64,000 nt of DNA from Brevibacillus reuszeri (GCF_001187725.1 NZ_LGIQ01000009.1:872547-936546), one strand, 5' to 3'. Counted from the first letter of the stretch, positions 44,625-54,373 are shown. Notes: generated by a model from the sequence alone, not told the origin. Program-made: numbers and translations.

Positions 44625-44700
44625 TTTACGTGTCAATTTATTTTTCAAACTGTTTCATCAGGTAGACTTTTTGACACATTTACGTGTAAAATTATATATA
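44625..44700 (+). promoter_or_regulatory. khtTU promoter with repeated TTTACGTGT elements
   Basis: A -35 TTGACA (44671-44676) and an A/T-rich -10 TATATA (44695-44700) fit a sigma-A promoter. The 12-mer TTTACGTGTCAA (44625-44636) is nearly repeated as TTTACGTGTAAA (44679-44690) inside the spacer, 54 bp apart, about five helical turns. This could be a looped operator pair. Confidence 0.6.
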
Positions 44701-44768
44701 AACGAATACTTATTTAACTTTCGTTTGTTTATGCACAAAAATAGTGAGATCAGTTAGGAGGCGTTTAC

Positions 44769-45266
44769 ATGTTCAATATCAGGGAATCTGACTTGCCAGG
44801 GATTGGACGAAAGTACCAGATCGAGACCAGGGCAGGCGATAAACTGATCATCGTCATTCATGATGATGGGCGACGGGAGATCTATCATTTCGACAAGGAT
44901 GATTGGGATGAGAGTATCTCCATGATTACACTCGATGACGAGGAAGCACGGCAGATGGCTGGTATCGTCGGTGGAATGACTTACATGCCAAAAGCACTGG
45001 AAACGATCGAGATGGCTTTGGATGAATTAGTGATCGAATGGTACAAGATAGAACCAGGGTCGGACTGCATCGGCAAAACGATCGGGGAACTGGACATTCG
45101 TCAAAAAACAGGGGCAACTGTCATTGCCATCATTGAAAAGGATCAAAAGCAAAAGGTGAGTCCTGGACCTGACAGTGTGATTGCAGCAGGGGTAACACTT
45201 GTGGTTGCAGGAGAAAGAAAGCAGGTGAAAGCGTTAAAAGCGACGCTCATAAAAGGGGGGGCTTGA
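44769..45266 (+). CDS. khtT: K+/H+ antiporter regulatory subunit (KhtT)
   Basis: A 165-residue protein that opens [20 protein letters not shown] and ends with a TrkA_C (RCK C-terminal) domain, [31 protein letters not shown]. It matches B. subtilis KhtT (YhaT) in length and layout. KhtT gates the KhtU antiporter on the cytoplasmic side, and the TrkA_C domain of the family binds c-di-AMP. GGAGGCGTTTAC precedes the ATG, and khtU starts just one base after its stop. No khtS is present. Confidence 0.92.
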   Translation: MFNIRESDLPGIGRKYQIETRAGDKLIIVIHDDGRREIYHFDKDDWDESISMITLDDEEARQMAGIVGGMTYMPKALETIEMALDELVIEWYKIEPGSDCIGKTIGELDIRQKTGATVIAIIEKDQKQKVSPGPDSVIAAGVTLVVAGERKQVKALKATLIKGGA

Positions 45267-45267
45267 T

Positions 45268-46518
45268 TTGGAGCACATCGTATTCGAAATTGGTCTAGCC
45301 ATTGGTTTGATTGCACTAGCAGGCTTCATCTCAACGAAACTCAAATTTTCGATTGTGCCATTCTACATACTCATCGGGATGGCTGTGGGGCCGCACGCCG
45401 CCTCACTTGGCTTAATTGATTTTCGTTTTATCGAAAGTGAACCACTCATCAATTTCATGGGAAGAATGGGTGTCCTGTTCCTCCTCTTCTACGTAGGGCT
45501 TGAATTTTCTGTAGGCCGCTTGATTAAAGCTGGTCGTTCCATTGCAATTGGCGGGTCGATTTACATCGGCATCAACTTTACGATGGGACTCCTCTTCGGT
45601 TATTTCGCAGGCGTTCCTTTCAAAGAGATTTTGATTATCGGAGGAATTACGACGATCTCCTCCACAGCCATCGTGGCAAAAGTATTGGTTGACCTCAAAC
45701 GTACGGCAAATCCGGAAACCGAAATGATCCTCGGTATGATCATGTTCGATGACTTGTTCCTCGCCGTTTACCTCTCCATTATGTCTGGTCTTGTGCTTAG
45801 CGGAGCTACGTCCGTAATGGGTGTTGTCACATCTGCTCTCATCGCACTTGGCTACATGCTGTTGTTTATCATCCTTGGTCGCAAGCTCGTACCATTCTTA
45901 AATCGTGCGCTTAACATCAAATCGAATGAATTATTCATGCTCACTGTTTTTGCAGGATTGTTTTTGGTTGCTGGTTTTTCGGAAACCATTCACGTTGCAG
46001 AAGCGATTGGAGCCCTGCTCGTCGGTCTGGTTCTTGCAGAAACCGTACACATGAAGCGAATTGAGCACATGATTCTTCCTTTCCGCGACTTTTTTGGCGC
46101 TATGTTCTTCTTTAGTTTCGGTTTATCGATTGATCCACTAGCATTAGGAGGTGCCGTTTGGCTCTCACTCGGCGCAGTTGTCATCACGTTAATTGGTAAC
46201 TACACCGCTGGTCTTTTGGCAGGTCGCAGCGCAGGACTCTCTCCTCGTGCTTCTTCTAACATTGGATTGACGATTACTGCCCGTGGTGAATTCTCCATCC
46301 TGATTGCCAATATGGGTAAAGCTGGCGGTCTGTTGGAAATTCTTCAGCCTTTCACAGCACTGTATGTGTTGATTCTCGCCATTTTAGGACCAGTGCTAAC
46401 CAAAGAATCGAAGCATATTCACAATCTGCTAGGTAAGGTTCTACCTTTGGATCGCATTGTTCTAGGGAAAAACGGGCAAAAATCTCCTAAACCGAACCCA
46501 GAAAAACAACAGGTCTGA
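45268..46518 (+). CDS. khtU: K+/H+ antiporter membrane subunit (KhtU)
   Basis: A 416-residue CPA2-family antiporter, with about twelve membrane segments, beginning with a TTG after GGGGGGC. It shows GLIDFRFIESEPLINFMGRMGVLFLLFYVGLEFS, TTISSTAIVAKVL and GLTITARGEFSIL, which carry the ion-site acidic residues. It exports K+ in exchange for protons under control of KhtT and helps in pH and detoxification stress. Gene order khtT-khtU matches B. subtilis yhaTU. Confidence 0.94.
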   Translation: MEHIVFEIGLAIGLIALAGFISTKLKFSIVPFYILIGMAVGPHAASLGLIDFRFIESEPLINFMGRMGVLFLLFYVGLEFSVGRLIKAGRSIAIGGSIYIGINFTMGLLFGYFAGVPFKEILIIGGITTISSTAIVAKVLVDLKRTANPETEMILGMIMFDDLFLAVYLSIMSGLVLSGATSVMGVVTSALIALGYMLLFIILGRKLVPFLNRALNIKSNELFMLTVFAGLFLVAGFSETIHVAEAIGALLVGLVLAETVHMKRIEHMILPFRDFFGAMFFFSFGLSIDPLALGGAVWLSLGAVVITLIGNYTAGLLAGRSAGLSPRASSNIGLTITARGEFSILIANMGKAGGLLEILQPFTALYVLILAILGPVLTKESKHIHNLLGKVLPLDRIVLGKNGQKSPKPNPEKQQV

Positions 46519-46658
46519 ATTAGCAAATAATGGGGTTAGCTGGTCCTTCTTGCACATAGGACCGTGATACCGTTCACTGTATATGGATATTCCTGTACCT
46601 TCGCCTTTTGCTTGAGGATTGATTACTACTTGCGAAAGCAGGGTGTCTTAGTAATAAG

Positions 46659-46703
46659 AATGGATAGGGTCTTCAGATAATGTCTGAACCTCTATCCATT
46701 TTT
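46659..46703 (+). terminator. Rho-independent terminator after khtU
   Basis: AATGGATAG pairs with CTATCCATT, with an inner GGT-CTTCAGA/TCTGAACC stem, followed by TTTTT. Confidence 0.75.
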
Positions 46704-46797
46704 ACTGATTACGAAATCTGGGTACCTCAAACTCCCGCTGCACAAAAAATGAGCAACACAGCACCAGATTACGGTACTGCATTGCCCACCAGACACT

Positions 46798-47901
46798 CTA
46801 GCTTCCTTGCTTCATGGTTTTATACAACTGTCGCTCCATCCCGATATACTCAGGCCCAAAAATCGATAAGCCCTTTTCTGTTTCCCAAGCAGACGGAGCC
46901 GGGAAGGTCACTACATCCACTACCATTCCAGCCTCGCATGAAGGATTTAAGATCGGCTCCCCTGTCTGATGATCCAAAACTGAAATCAACTCGGGAATAA
47001 TAGATAGCAGCTCCTCTCCTTTTATGGCGATCATGTATTCATTGCGGAACCAGATCGTCAGTGGAAGCTCATCCTTCTCCTTCGCTTCAATCACGACCTC
47101 GCCCTCGATGAAGCCCCCAACGTCTTTCCAGCTTGCCAAGCGAATGATGCCGTGGAATAGATGCTTTCCATCTCCCGCGATAACGATTGCCTCTGCCGGG
47201 ATGATTCCCTGTTCTCTCGCCTCTCGCATGGCTCTTCCGACCTGCTCTGATTTGGAGAGCGTCCCTTTGATTACTGACGTTTTTAGTCGCTCGCCAGACA
47301 CTGGATGATCGCATACACCAGCCAGATTTCCCGAAATACCCGCAAAAGAACGAGCAATCTGTTCAGCCCGATCATGATTCACTGCGTGCTGTACAATCAT
47401 GGTATCCCCGAATCGATTTGCAAGCGCAAATGGAGAGATCGACACATCATGTATATGAAAGGTTGTATGAGCCAAATCCGGAACCGCTCTTCCAGCCGGA
47501 TCAGCATCTACGAGTGGCACTTGCAGGTTGATTGCTGTCTCAATGGCACACGCCGTATTTCCACCGAGCTCTGTAGCTACGACTGCCATGATGTTTTTGC
47601 CCAAATAGTCTTGCAACGCTCTTGCCGCAAGCGTCGACACTTCGTCGGGCAACATCGGAAGTCCTGCCAGCCGTTGCATCACCTCTGCAGATGGTGGTGC
47701 AACCGATCCGACATAATACGGCGAGGCAACAAGCCAATCATCCTTTACCTCATCCAAAGAGATCATCGAAACAGCCCGGCCCTCTGCATACAATCGGCGA
47801 ACCAGCTGCAGTCCTTCTGTGAGACTACCACCTCCGCCTGTTCCAAAAATACACGCTCCGTAAAGCAAATCTTCCACTTCTGGTAAGGATAAAATACGCA
47901 A
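46798..47901 (-). CDS. DUF917 family protein (S-methyl-thiohydantoin desulfurase-like)
   Basis: A 367-residue DUF917 protein: IFGTGGGGSLTEGLQLV near the start, SVAPPSAEVMQRLAGLP, ATELGGNTACAIETAINLQVPLVDADPAGRAVPDL, and DVVTFPAPSAWETEKGL near the end. DUF917 includes a fused-domain part of hydantoinase-like enzymes, and a member has been described as an S-methyl-thiohydantoin desulfurase. TTG start with AAGGGAG upstream. It is the last gene of the hyu operon, so it likely acts in the same cyclic-amide pathway. The family's acetone-carboxylase-like fold cannot be seen from sequence alone. Confidence 0.87.
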   Translation of the reverse strand: MRILSLPEVEDLLYGACIFGTGGGGSLTEGLQLVRRLYAEGRAVSMISLDEVKDDWLVASPYYVGSVAPPSAEVMQRLAGLPMLPDEVSTLAARALQDYLGKNIMAVVATELGGNTACAIETAINLQVPLVDADPAGRAVPDLAHTTFHIHDVSISPFALANRFGDTMIVQHAVNHDRAEQIARSFAGISGNLAGVCDHPVSGERLKTSVIKGTLSKSEQVGRAMREAREQGIIPAEAIVIAGDGKHLFHGIIRLASWKDVGGFIEGEVVIEAKEKDELPLTIWFRNEYMIAIKGEELLSIIPELISVLDHQTGEPILNPSCEAGMVVDVVTFPAPSAWETEKGLSIFGPEYIGMERQLYKTMKQGS

Positions 47902-47952
47902 TGCTTGCTCTCCCTTCTCCTGACTCTCGTTGTAAGTTTCTCTCTATGTTCA

Positions 47953-49290
47953 TTACTCCAAAATGTGCCCTTCCGTTTCTGGAAGGAACAAAATAACCAG
48001 CAAGGTAATCACCATGAATACCTGGATAAAGGAAACCGTCGAGTTGAATGCCCATCCCCAACCGATCACCATTCCGATGATCGATGGCGCAAGCGTATTT
48101 GCCCAGCGCTGTGCACCGGCTCCAAAGCTGTACCCTGCAACGCGACCATTGGTTGGATAAATTTCACCGAACCAGGTGTTCCATACACCCCATGCTCCCA
48201 GACTAAAAAAGGCGAGCGCAAAGTTATATGCATAAAGCTCGACCATATCCAAGGAGTAAGCAAAACCGAATCCACATGCGACAGCCAACGCCACAAAGCT
48301 CACCATGACCCGTTTCCGTCCATACTTGCCTGTTAACCATGCGGCAACCATATAGCTCGGAATCTGACAAACAGTGGACAGCGCTAAAAACGTCAAGCTC
48401 TGGGACATGGACAATCCTTTCTGTTCCAAAAGTGTCGGAATCCATGTATACAATCCCCAGTAGCCGAAAGCAAAGGAAAAGTTAACAACGGTTTGAAGGG
48501 TAGTCAGCCTGCGGAAACGTTTCGAGAAGATCGTGAAGTAGTTTCCTTTTGTCATCGGCTCGACCCATAGCTGCTCGTGCTCACCGATTTCCAGCTTGCC
48601 TTCACTCAAATAACGGATCGCTGCTTTGGCTTCTTCCTGTCTGCCTTTGCTAGCCAGCCAGTAAGGGGATTCCGGAATTTTGCGAATCATCAAAGCCCAC
48701 AGACCGACCAGAGAACTGAGAATAATTACCCCTCTCCACCCGCCGAGGATGCCATCTCCTTGCATGAAAAGGGCAGTCATGCCAAGTGCCAGAAGCATCC
48801 CCAGAGGCCATCCCGCTGACAAATAAACCACACCTTTTCCACGCTGCTTGACGGGCAGCATTTCTTCAAAATACGGATACCCGGAGACCATCACGCCACC
48901 CAATGCTACCCCTGCAATCAAGCGAACAGTGTATAGCATCAAGAAGCTTGTGGAAAACGGGGTGATCAAAGAGATGACGCTAAAGCTGAGCAAACTAAGC
49001 ATCAGCGTCTTGCGTCGACCAATTCGGTCTGCAATGATTGCCCAAATATACGTCCCTGGGATCATTCCCAAGTAAATTGAGCCTATAAGCGAGCCTTCTT
49101 CAAGCGGTGTAAGCTGGAAGTCCGCCGCAATCGAGCTGCTCAAAAAAATGATCAACATCATTTCCCATGCTTCAATGACAGAGACAATAAACAGGACCAT
49201 CCCTACAAATAAGTGCTTTTTTGTAAATGGCATGCGCTCAAATAATTCCCCTACTTTTGTAGCGGTCTTATTGTTTTGGGAGACTTCCAT
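47953..49290 (-). CDS. MFS transporter, metabolite:H+ symporter type
   Basis: A 445-residue transporter with twelve hydrophobic segments. It starts at MEVSQNN (49290) after AAGGAGTGACAGCA; the longer frame has no site. It shows GSLIGSIYLGMIPGTYIWAIIADRIGRRKTL, the MFS motif A, and GGVMVSGYPYFEEMLPVKQRGKGVV plus SKGRQEEAKAAI in the central loop. This layout is of the sugar/aromatic-acid:proton symporter class. It probably imports the cyclic amide handled by HyuA/HyuB. Confidence 0.88.
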   Translation of the reverse strand: MEVSQNNKTATKVGELFERMPFTKKHLFVGMVLFIVSVIEAWEMMLIIFLSSSIAADFQLTPLEEGSLIGSIYLGMIPGTYIWAIIADRIGRRKTLMLSLLSFSVISLITPFSTSFLMLYTVRLIAGVALGGVMVSGYPYFEEMLPVKQRGKGVVYLSAGWPLGMLLALGMTALFMQGDGILGGWRGVIILSSLVGLWALMIRKIPESPYWLASKGRQEEAKAAIRYLSEGKLEIGEHEQLWVEPMTKGNYFTIFSKRFRRLTTLQTVVNFSFAFGYWGLYTWIPTLLEQKGLSMSQSLTFLALSTVCQIPSYMVAAWLTGKYGRKRVMVSFVALAVACGFGFAYSLDMVELYAYNFALAFFSLGAWGVWNTWFGEIYPTNGRVAGYSFGAGAQRWANTLAPSIIGMVIGWGWAFNSTVSFIQVFMVITLLVILFLPETEGHILE

Positions 49291-49304
49291 TGCTGTCACT
49301 CCTT

Positions 49305-49763
49305 CTAAGTAGGCGATTGAAAACCCACGCGTTTGCTTTGACTCCACCCTAACTTCCGTCCAACATTAACCAAAGATTCTGCATATTTCACAGCAACCAA
49401 CCTCACAATGATCGATATACTCTCCCCGATTGTTGCTGATAGGTGCAGGGAGGCTTCTGCAGGTGCGCTGATTACCATTTTGCGAGACACCTCCCGGCAA
49501 GCTCGAAGCGCGGGATCATAGAAGCAACCGATAATGGTCCCGTCATATCCATCCAGTTCTGCCTTTATGACTTGGCGTATCAAATCTGGCATAGCCAAGA
49601 CTTCATAACAGTTGTACTCCATATGCAGCGGTCCCTTTTTGTTGCCCAAGGAAATGACATCGATTTCCGTGTCTTGCTCCACCATCTTCCGAAAATGTGA
49701 CTCAAATAGCCCCACATCCTCATCACTGTAAATGGGATCGATATACAGCAGCTTTGTACTCAT
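49305..49763 (-). pseudogene. aspartate/glutamate/hydantoin racemase family protein with an internal deletion
   Basis: From the ATG at 49763 (GGGGAGGAACTGGA ahead) it has 152 residues. The first 115 match the family (LLYIDPIYSDEDVG, VISLGNKKGPLH, DGYDGTIIGCFYDPALRACRE, VISAPAEASLHLSATIGESISIIV). It then passes straight into VKYAESLVNVGRKLGWSQSKRV, which is the normal C-terminal end (usually FKYAEFLV...FGWYPSK). About 75-80 residues, which would include the second catalytic Cys (GC motif), are missing with the frame kept. The usual length is about 230-240. It is probably inactive. Confidence 0.85.
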
Positions 49764-49801
49764 TCCAGTTCCTCCCCAGTTTTGATCAATAACAAGCTGG
49801 T

Positions 49802-49838
49802 GCGGGAGTTTTGACTTTCCCCCTGTCTTCACTCCCGC
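49802..49838 (-). promoter_or_regulatory. intra-operon hairpin between hyuB and the racemase
   Basis: GCGGGAGT and ACTCCCGC form an 8-bp stem over a 21-base loop without a T-tract. It may set relative mRNA levels or processing rather than termination. Confidence 0.4.
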
Positions 49839-49900
49839 AGCTTGCTTCCATAACAAAGAAGTGAACTCGTGATGTGGATGTAAAGCTTGTTCATTTTTGG

Positions 49901-51643
49901 TTACGGATAAAACACTTGGCGCTCGGCAGTCTCTCGCAGGATACTGAACGTATCGGGATCGAGCACTATGCCGTATTTCTCCTCTGCCTGTTTGACTGTC
50001 AAGTAGCCATTTTTCGTGTCACTCGCGACTTTTCCCGCTGGACGTTTTAGCGGGTGACCATAGCCACCACCAGTACCCGTAACTAGCTTTACGACATCTC
50101 CTTTATTCAGCGGATAGCGAGCATAAATGCCAAACGGTCCATCTACTTCGCCATTCGCTTTTTCCACATAAAACTCGTTCGGTGAACCCGATTCTCCGCC
50201 ATTGACACCCCACGGCAAAAACTTGTTGCGCCCAAAGGTTACTGTAACCGCCTGCTTGTCTGTCATCGCCCGGTAGGATCGGATAACCCCTGAGCCCCCA
50301 ATGTATTCACCAGCTCCCATTCCGTCGCAGCGCAGACTGTACTCATCAACCATCACGCCATATCTGGTTTCAGCAATTTCGACTGGCATGTTGTACGTTT
50401 CGCCATCCCCGATGCAGAACTGTCCACGAACACCGTCTTGTCCTTCTCCTGCTCCCCATCCGCCGACAGATGGCTCTACAATCAGGAACGGCTCATCCGT
50501 TACATGATGCTTCCCTGACAGAGTAACTGCACATACAGAGAGAAAATGTCCGGCACTTAGACGGTCCGGTAAAATCGGAGCCAATGCTTTCCACACCAGG
50601 TCTCCACCAGCTGAGCCACTCTCCCAGTAAACAGAAACTGGTGCCGGACGCTCGGCAGAAAAGATCGAGCCGGGATCAGTGATGATGGACAGCGGACGAA
50701 ATACGCCATCATTAATATCTTGTGAAGGATTCGTTATGGCCAAAAAGATCGTACGCACATCGGATACAAGCGTAGTAAAGGAGCAATTGACTGGCCCTAT
50801 TACTTGTGGATGGCTTCCTCGGAAATCACAAATAAACTCGTCATCCGTAACCGTCACTTTCACTTGTACACGGAAGGGACCATTGCCTATGCCATCGGAA
50901 TCAATATAATCGAAGGCTTCATAGACTCCATTTTTCAAGCATGTCAGCTCTTTGCGCGCCATTTGCTCGCCATGATCCAGAAGGTGATCGATGGACGCCA
51001 GCACTACCTCTTTCCCGTGCTTCTCGCATAGCTCCTGAAAGCGTCTTTCTCCTGTTCGCAGTGCCGCTACCTGTGCCCACATATCTCCGAGAGATAAGTC
51101 AGGAAAGCGCACGTTTGCTTGAATCATATCCACCAGCGCCTGATTGACTTTTCCTGCATCAAACAGCTTTACGCAAGGAAATTGCAGCCCTTCCTGATAA
51201 ATATCTGTGGCGTCATTGGTAAAAGAGCCAGGGTCTTTTCCTCCTACTTCCGTCCAGTGCGCCTTATTCGCTGAAAAGGCCACGACTTCGTCCTCATAGA
51301 AGATCGGCATTACGAGTCCCACGTCAGACAAGTGAGAACCCCCGCCACTATATGGATCGTTAATGATGATAATGTCGCCAGGCTCCAGCTGATTGCTCTC
51401 TGCAAACTTTTTCACTGTATCGCGAACCATAAAGCTGAGGTTTCCAATAAATCCGGCAATCCCGTGCCCCTGGGTCAATAGCTGTCCACGCGCATCGGTC
51501 AAGCCGCATGCGTAGTCCAGCACTTCATAAATGATTGGACTCATGGAGGTGCGTCCCAAGGTATAAAACATTTCGTCACCAATGGCAATCAAGGAATCCT
51601 TTACGATTTCGAGGCTAAATGGGTCTACTTTCTTCGCTGTCAT
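49901..51643 (-). CDS. hyuB: hydantoinase B / 5-oxoprolinase B-type subunit
   Basis: A 580-residue HyuB protein: DPFSLEIVKDSLIAIGDEMF, the GHGIAGFIGNLSFMV segment, INDPYSGGGSHLSDVGLVMPIF, and GVNGGESGSPNEFYV with GTGGGYGHPLKRP at the end, all hallmarks of hydantoinase_B. HyuB with HyuA forms an ATP-dependent N-methylhydantoinase, 5-oxoprolinase or acetone-carboxylase-like enzyme. It starts just 1 bp after hyuA's stop. Size is normal. Confidence 0.94.
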   Translation of the reverse strand: MTAKKVDPFSLEIVKDSLIAIGDEMFYTLGRTSMSPIIYEVLDYACGLTDARGQLLTQGHGIAGFIGNLSFMVRDTVKKFAESNQLEPGDIIIINDPYSGGGSHLSDVGLVMPIFYEDEVVAFSANKAHWTEVGGKDPGSFTNDATDIYQEGLQFPCVKLFDAGKVNQALVDMIQANVRFPDLSLGDMWAQVAALRTGERRFQELCEKHGKEVVLASIDHLLDHGEQMARKELTCLKNGVYEAFDYIDSDGIGNGPFRVQVKVTVTDDEFICDFRGSHPQVIGPVNCSFTTLVSDVRTIFLAITNPSQDINDGVFRPLSIITDPGSIFSAERPAPVSVYWESGSAGGDLVWKALAPILPDRLSAGHFLSVCAVTLSGKHHVTDEPFLIVEPSVGGWGAGEGQDGVRGQFCIGDGETYNMPVEIAETRYGVMVDEYSLRCDGMGAGEYIGGSGVIRSYRAMTDKQAVTVTFGRNKFLPWGVNGGESGSPNEFYVEKANGEVDGPFGIYARYPLNKGDVVKLVTGTGGGYGHPLKRPAGKVASDTKNGYLTVKQAEEKYGIVLDPDTFSILRETAERQVFYP

Positions 51644-51644
51644 C

Positions 51645-53690
51645 TTAGTTCACTCCCGTATGGATAATCAGGTTGCCGTATTCATCCACAACAAGTGACT
51701 GCCCAGGGTGCATCACTGTCGACGAAGACCGCTCTTCAACAATAGCGGGTCCCATAAACGTTGCGCCTGCTGCCAATTTGTTCCTGTCATACACTTTGGT
51801 TTTCACCCAGCCAGCGCCTTGAAAATAGACATCCCGTTCTTCGATGATCGCTTCATTTGCAGCTATTCCCGTTTGTTCGAGCTGCTTCAGTGTTGGCTTT
51901 TTCACATTGCCAAACGCTGTCAGGTGCAAAGAAACGATTTCGGTCTCGGTTTGCTCCAGCTTATACGTGAACGTTTTTTCATGGAGCTGATGGAATCGAT
52001 TCACAACCTCAGTGAATGATTCTTTTGTCCATTCGCCATTCGGTACCTGTACTTTTACCGTGTGCTCTTGCCCGACGTAACGCATATCGGCAAAGCGAGC
52101 AAACACAACTGCTTCACGCGAAAGCCCATCTTTTTCGTATTGCTGCCACGCGTCATCCTCCAAAAAGCTCCATGCCTGGTTGATTTCAGCCGGATCAACC
52201 TGTTCCAAACGTTTGATGTAGGTTTGGATGTAATCGCGACGCAAGTCGGTCATGAGCATTCCCCATGCAGAAAAGACGGCAGAGGCTGTTGGAACGACGA
52301 CCTTTTTTACACCAAGCTCTTTAGCTAAAATCGGAGCGTGCATCGGTCCGCCACCGCCAAACGCTACCAAGGTAAAGTCTCGAGGGTCATACCCTTTTCG
52401 GACGGAAACGAGCTTCAGTGCATTCAGCATGTTGGAATCTGCGATGCGAATCATTCCCAATGCCGCTTCCTCGACAGACAGCTCGAAGTGGTCAGCTACC
52501 GTTTCTTTTATCGCTGCCTTTACTTTTTCCAGATCGACATTGTATCCGAAATTGCGTGCTGCCAGGCGACCGACGATGAGATTGGCATCTGTTGTGGTTG
52601 GTGCGGTTCCACCTAAGCCGTAGGCGACTGGACCTGGCAGTGCGCCAGCAGATTGCGGCCCTACTTTTAACGAGCCTGCGTCATCAATCCATGCGATGGA
52701 ACCGCCGCCATTGCCGATTTCGATAATATCCACCACTGGCACCTTCATCGGATAGCCTGCACTTCTCTCGGAGCGCTCAATGTAATAATCCGTTGATACC
52801 TTCACTTCGCCTTTGTCGATCAGCGAGCATTTGGCAGTCGTTCCCCCGATGTCAAAGGCGATCAGGTTCGTCTCACCGATCAATTCGCCCAAGACAGCCG
52901 CACCGTATACACCGGCTACCGGACCAGACTCGACCATATTGATCGGCGTTTCCTTCGCTTGCTCAAATGTTGTCGTTCCACCGTTTGATTGCATGATGAA
53001 GTTAAAGCTATTTACCTGATTCGCCTTCAATTTTCCTTGAAGCTTGTCTATATAGGAGGCAGCGGTCGGCTTCACGTAAGAGTTCAGCACCGCTGTATTC
53101 GTTCGCTCATACTCGCGCCATTCCTTGGTTACCTCATGCGAAGCGGTTACAAAGACGTCAGGCCACAATTCCTTGATGAGCGCAACAGTCTGCTGCTCGT
53201 GTGCAGGATTTACGTACGCGTGCAAATATGCCACTGCAATCGCTTTCACATCTTCTTGTTGAAAATGAGCGACAAGCCCTTTCACTTGCTCAATTTGAAG
53301 AGGAGTCACAACTTCCCCCAAATGATTCAAGCGTTCTTCTACCTCCATTCGCAAATGCCGAGGAACGAACGGCTCCGGCTTGTCATAGCGAATGTTAAAC
53401 AGATCAGGGCGGTTCCCACGAGCAATCTCCAGCACATCGCGGAAGCCCTTTGTCGTAATCAGCCCTGTCTTTACCCCTTTTCGTTCAGTCAGTGTATTGA
53501 TGACGACTGTAGAGCCGTGAATGAATGTATGAATCGCTTCTTTTTCAATACCGCTCACTTCAATTACGTCCAGAACACCCTGTTCAAACTTAGGCGGCGT
53601 TGTCGGACTTTTCGCAACGCCGATATCTCCCTGCTCATCCACATAAACAAGATCAGTAAACGTGCCACCAATATCTGTTGCCACTCTCAT
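51645..53690 (-). CDS. hyuA: hydantoinase A / 5-oxoprolinase A-type subunit
   Basis: The 681-residue HyuA starts MRVATDIGGTFTDLVYVDEQG with the ASKHA phosphate-binding motif. It contains HGSTVVINTLTERKG, FDIGGTTAKCSLID, GNGGGSIAWIDDAGSLKVGPQSAGA and VAFGGGGPMHA. It hydrolyses ATP to activate the ring amide for opening by the HyuB partner. GGGAGGATTCCT precedes the ATG. This is the first enzyme gene after the XRE-cupin regulator. Whether it opens a hydantoin, 5-oxoproline or another ring is not decidable. Confidence 0.95.
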   Translation of the reverse strand: MRVATDIGGTFTDLVYVDEQGDIGVAKSPTTPPKFEQGVLDVIEVSGIEKEAIHTFIHGSTVVINTLTERKGVKTGLITTKGFRDVLEIARGNRPDLFNIRYDKPEPFVPRHLRMEVEERLNHLGEVVTPLQIEQVKGLVAHFQQEDVKAIAVAYLHAYVNPAHEQQTVALIKELWPDVFVTASHEVTKEWREYERTNTAVLNSYVKPTAASYIDKLQGKLKANQVNSFNFIMQSNGGTTTFEQAKETPINMVESGPVAGVYGAAVLGELIGETNLIAFDIGGTTAKCSLIDKGEVKVSTDYYIERSERSAGYPMKVPVVDIIEIGNGGGSIAWIDDAGSLKVGPQSAGALPGPVAYGLGGTAPTTTDANLIVGRLAARNFGYNVDLEKVKAAIKETVADHFELSVEEAALGMIRIADSNMLNALKLVSVRKGYDPRDFTLVAFGGGGPMHAPILAKELGVKKVVVPTASAVFSAWGMLMTDLRRDYIQTYIKRLEQVDPAEINQAWSFLEDDAWQQYEKDGLSREAVVFARFADMRYVGQEHTVKVQVPNGEWTKESFTEVVNRFHQLHEKTFTYKLEQTETEIVSLHLTAFGNVKKPTLKQLEQTGIAANEAIIEERDVYFQGAGWVKTKVYDRNKLAAGATFMGPAIVEERSSSTVMHPGQSLVVDEYGNLIIHTGVN

Positions 53691-53752
53691 AGGAATCCTC
53701 CCTGTTATACCGATGCGAAATCATGTTTGTTTCGGGTAAATAAGGCTCTAGT

Positions 53753-54295
53753 TTAAAAAATGACTGGCGTCAATACGCAAAGCAGCATCGTCTCTTCGCT
53801 TAGCGGATTCTCATATTCATGTTCGATGTGAGATGGAAAATGAATCGATTCGCCTTGACGAACGAAGTATTCCTCCCCTGCAATTTCAAACAATGCCGCA
53901 CCTTTTAGCACATAGTAAAACTCTTCGCCAGGGTGGCTGAAGGTTTGCTCTTTCTTTTGGTTGGGAGCGAGCTTGACGATCATCGGTTCCAGTGAACGCT
54001 TCGGAAATTCTCCACCCAATCGAACAAAGGAAGTAGCGGAGCCTTCTACCTGAAACGGCTTTTGCTGCTCTGATTTCACATGGTAGTTGGGATTCACTTG
54101 CTCTTCGAAGAAAAAAGTCATGGTCACCCCAAAGGCATCCGCAATTTTTTTCAAAGACGTAATCGCCACGGATGATGCACCACGCTCAATTTGTGATAAA
54201 AAACTGACGGATAGACTTGTCTTTTCGCTCAAATCCTTGAGTGTAAGTCCCTGCTCCAGTCGTATTTCCTTGATCTTCTTATGAATATCGTCCAT
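53753..54295 (-). CDS. XRE-family regulator with a cupin sensor domain
   Basis: A 180-residue protein with an N-terminal XRE helix-turn-helix (IRLEQGLTLKDLSEKTSLSVSFLSQIERG) and a C-terminal cupin (GEEFYYVLKGAALFEIAGEEYFVRQGESIHFPSHIEHEYEN) that would bind the effector. ATG at 54295 with AAGGTGAATCCT ahead; an upstream GTG is also possible. It heads the hyuA-hyuB-racemase-MFS-DUF917 gene row, and its own promoter carries a palindrome, so it likely regulates the operon and itself. Confidence 0.9.
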   Translation of the reverse strand: MDDIHKKIKEIRLEQGLTLKDLSEKTSLSVSFLSQIERGASSVAITSLKKIADAFGVTMTFFFEEQVNPNYHVKSEQQKPFQVEGSATSFVRLGGEFPKRSLEPMIVKLAPNQKKEQTFSHPGEEFYYVLKGAALFEIAGEEYFVRQGESIHFPSHIEHEYENPLSEETMLLCVLTPVIF

Positions 54296-54373
54296 AGGAT
54301 TCACCTTCTCATTCGATTACTTACAGAATTGAAGAAGTAGCATGACAATTCCATATATTCTTTAACTGTTATG

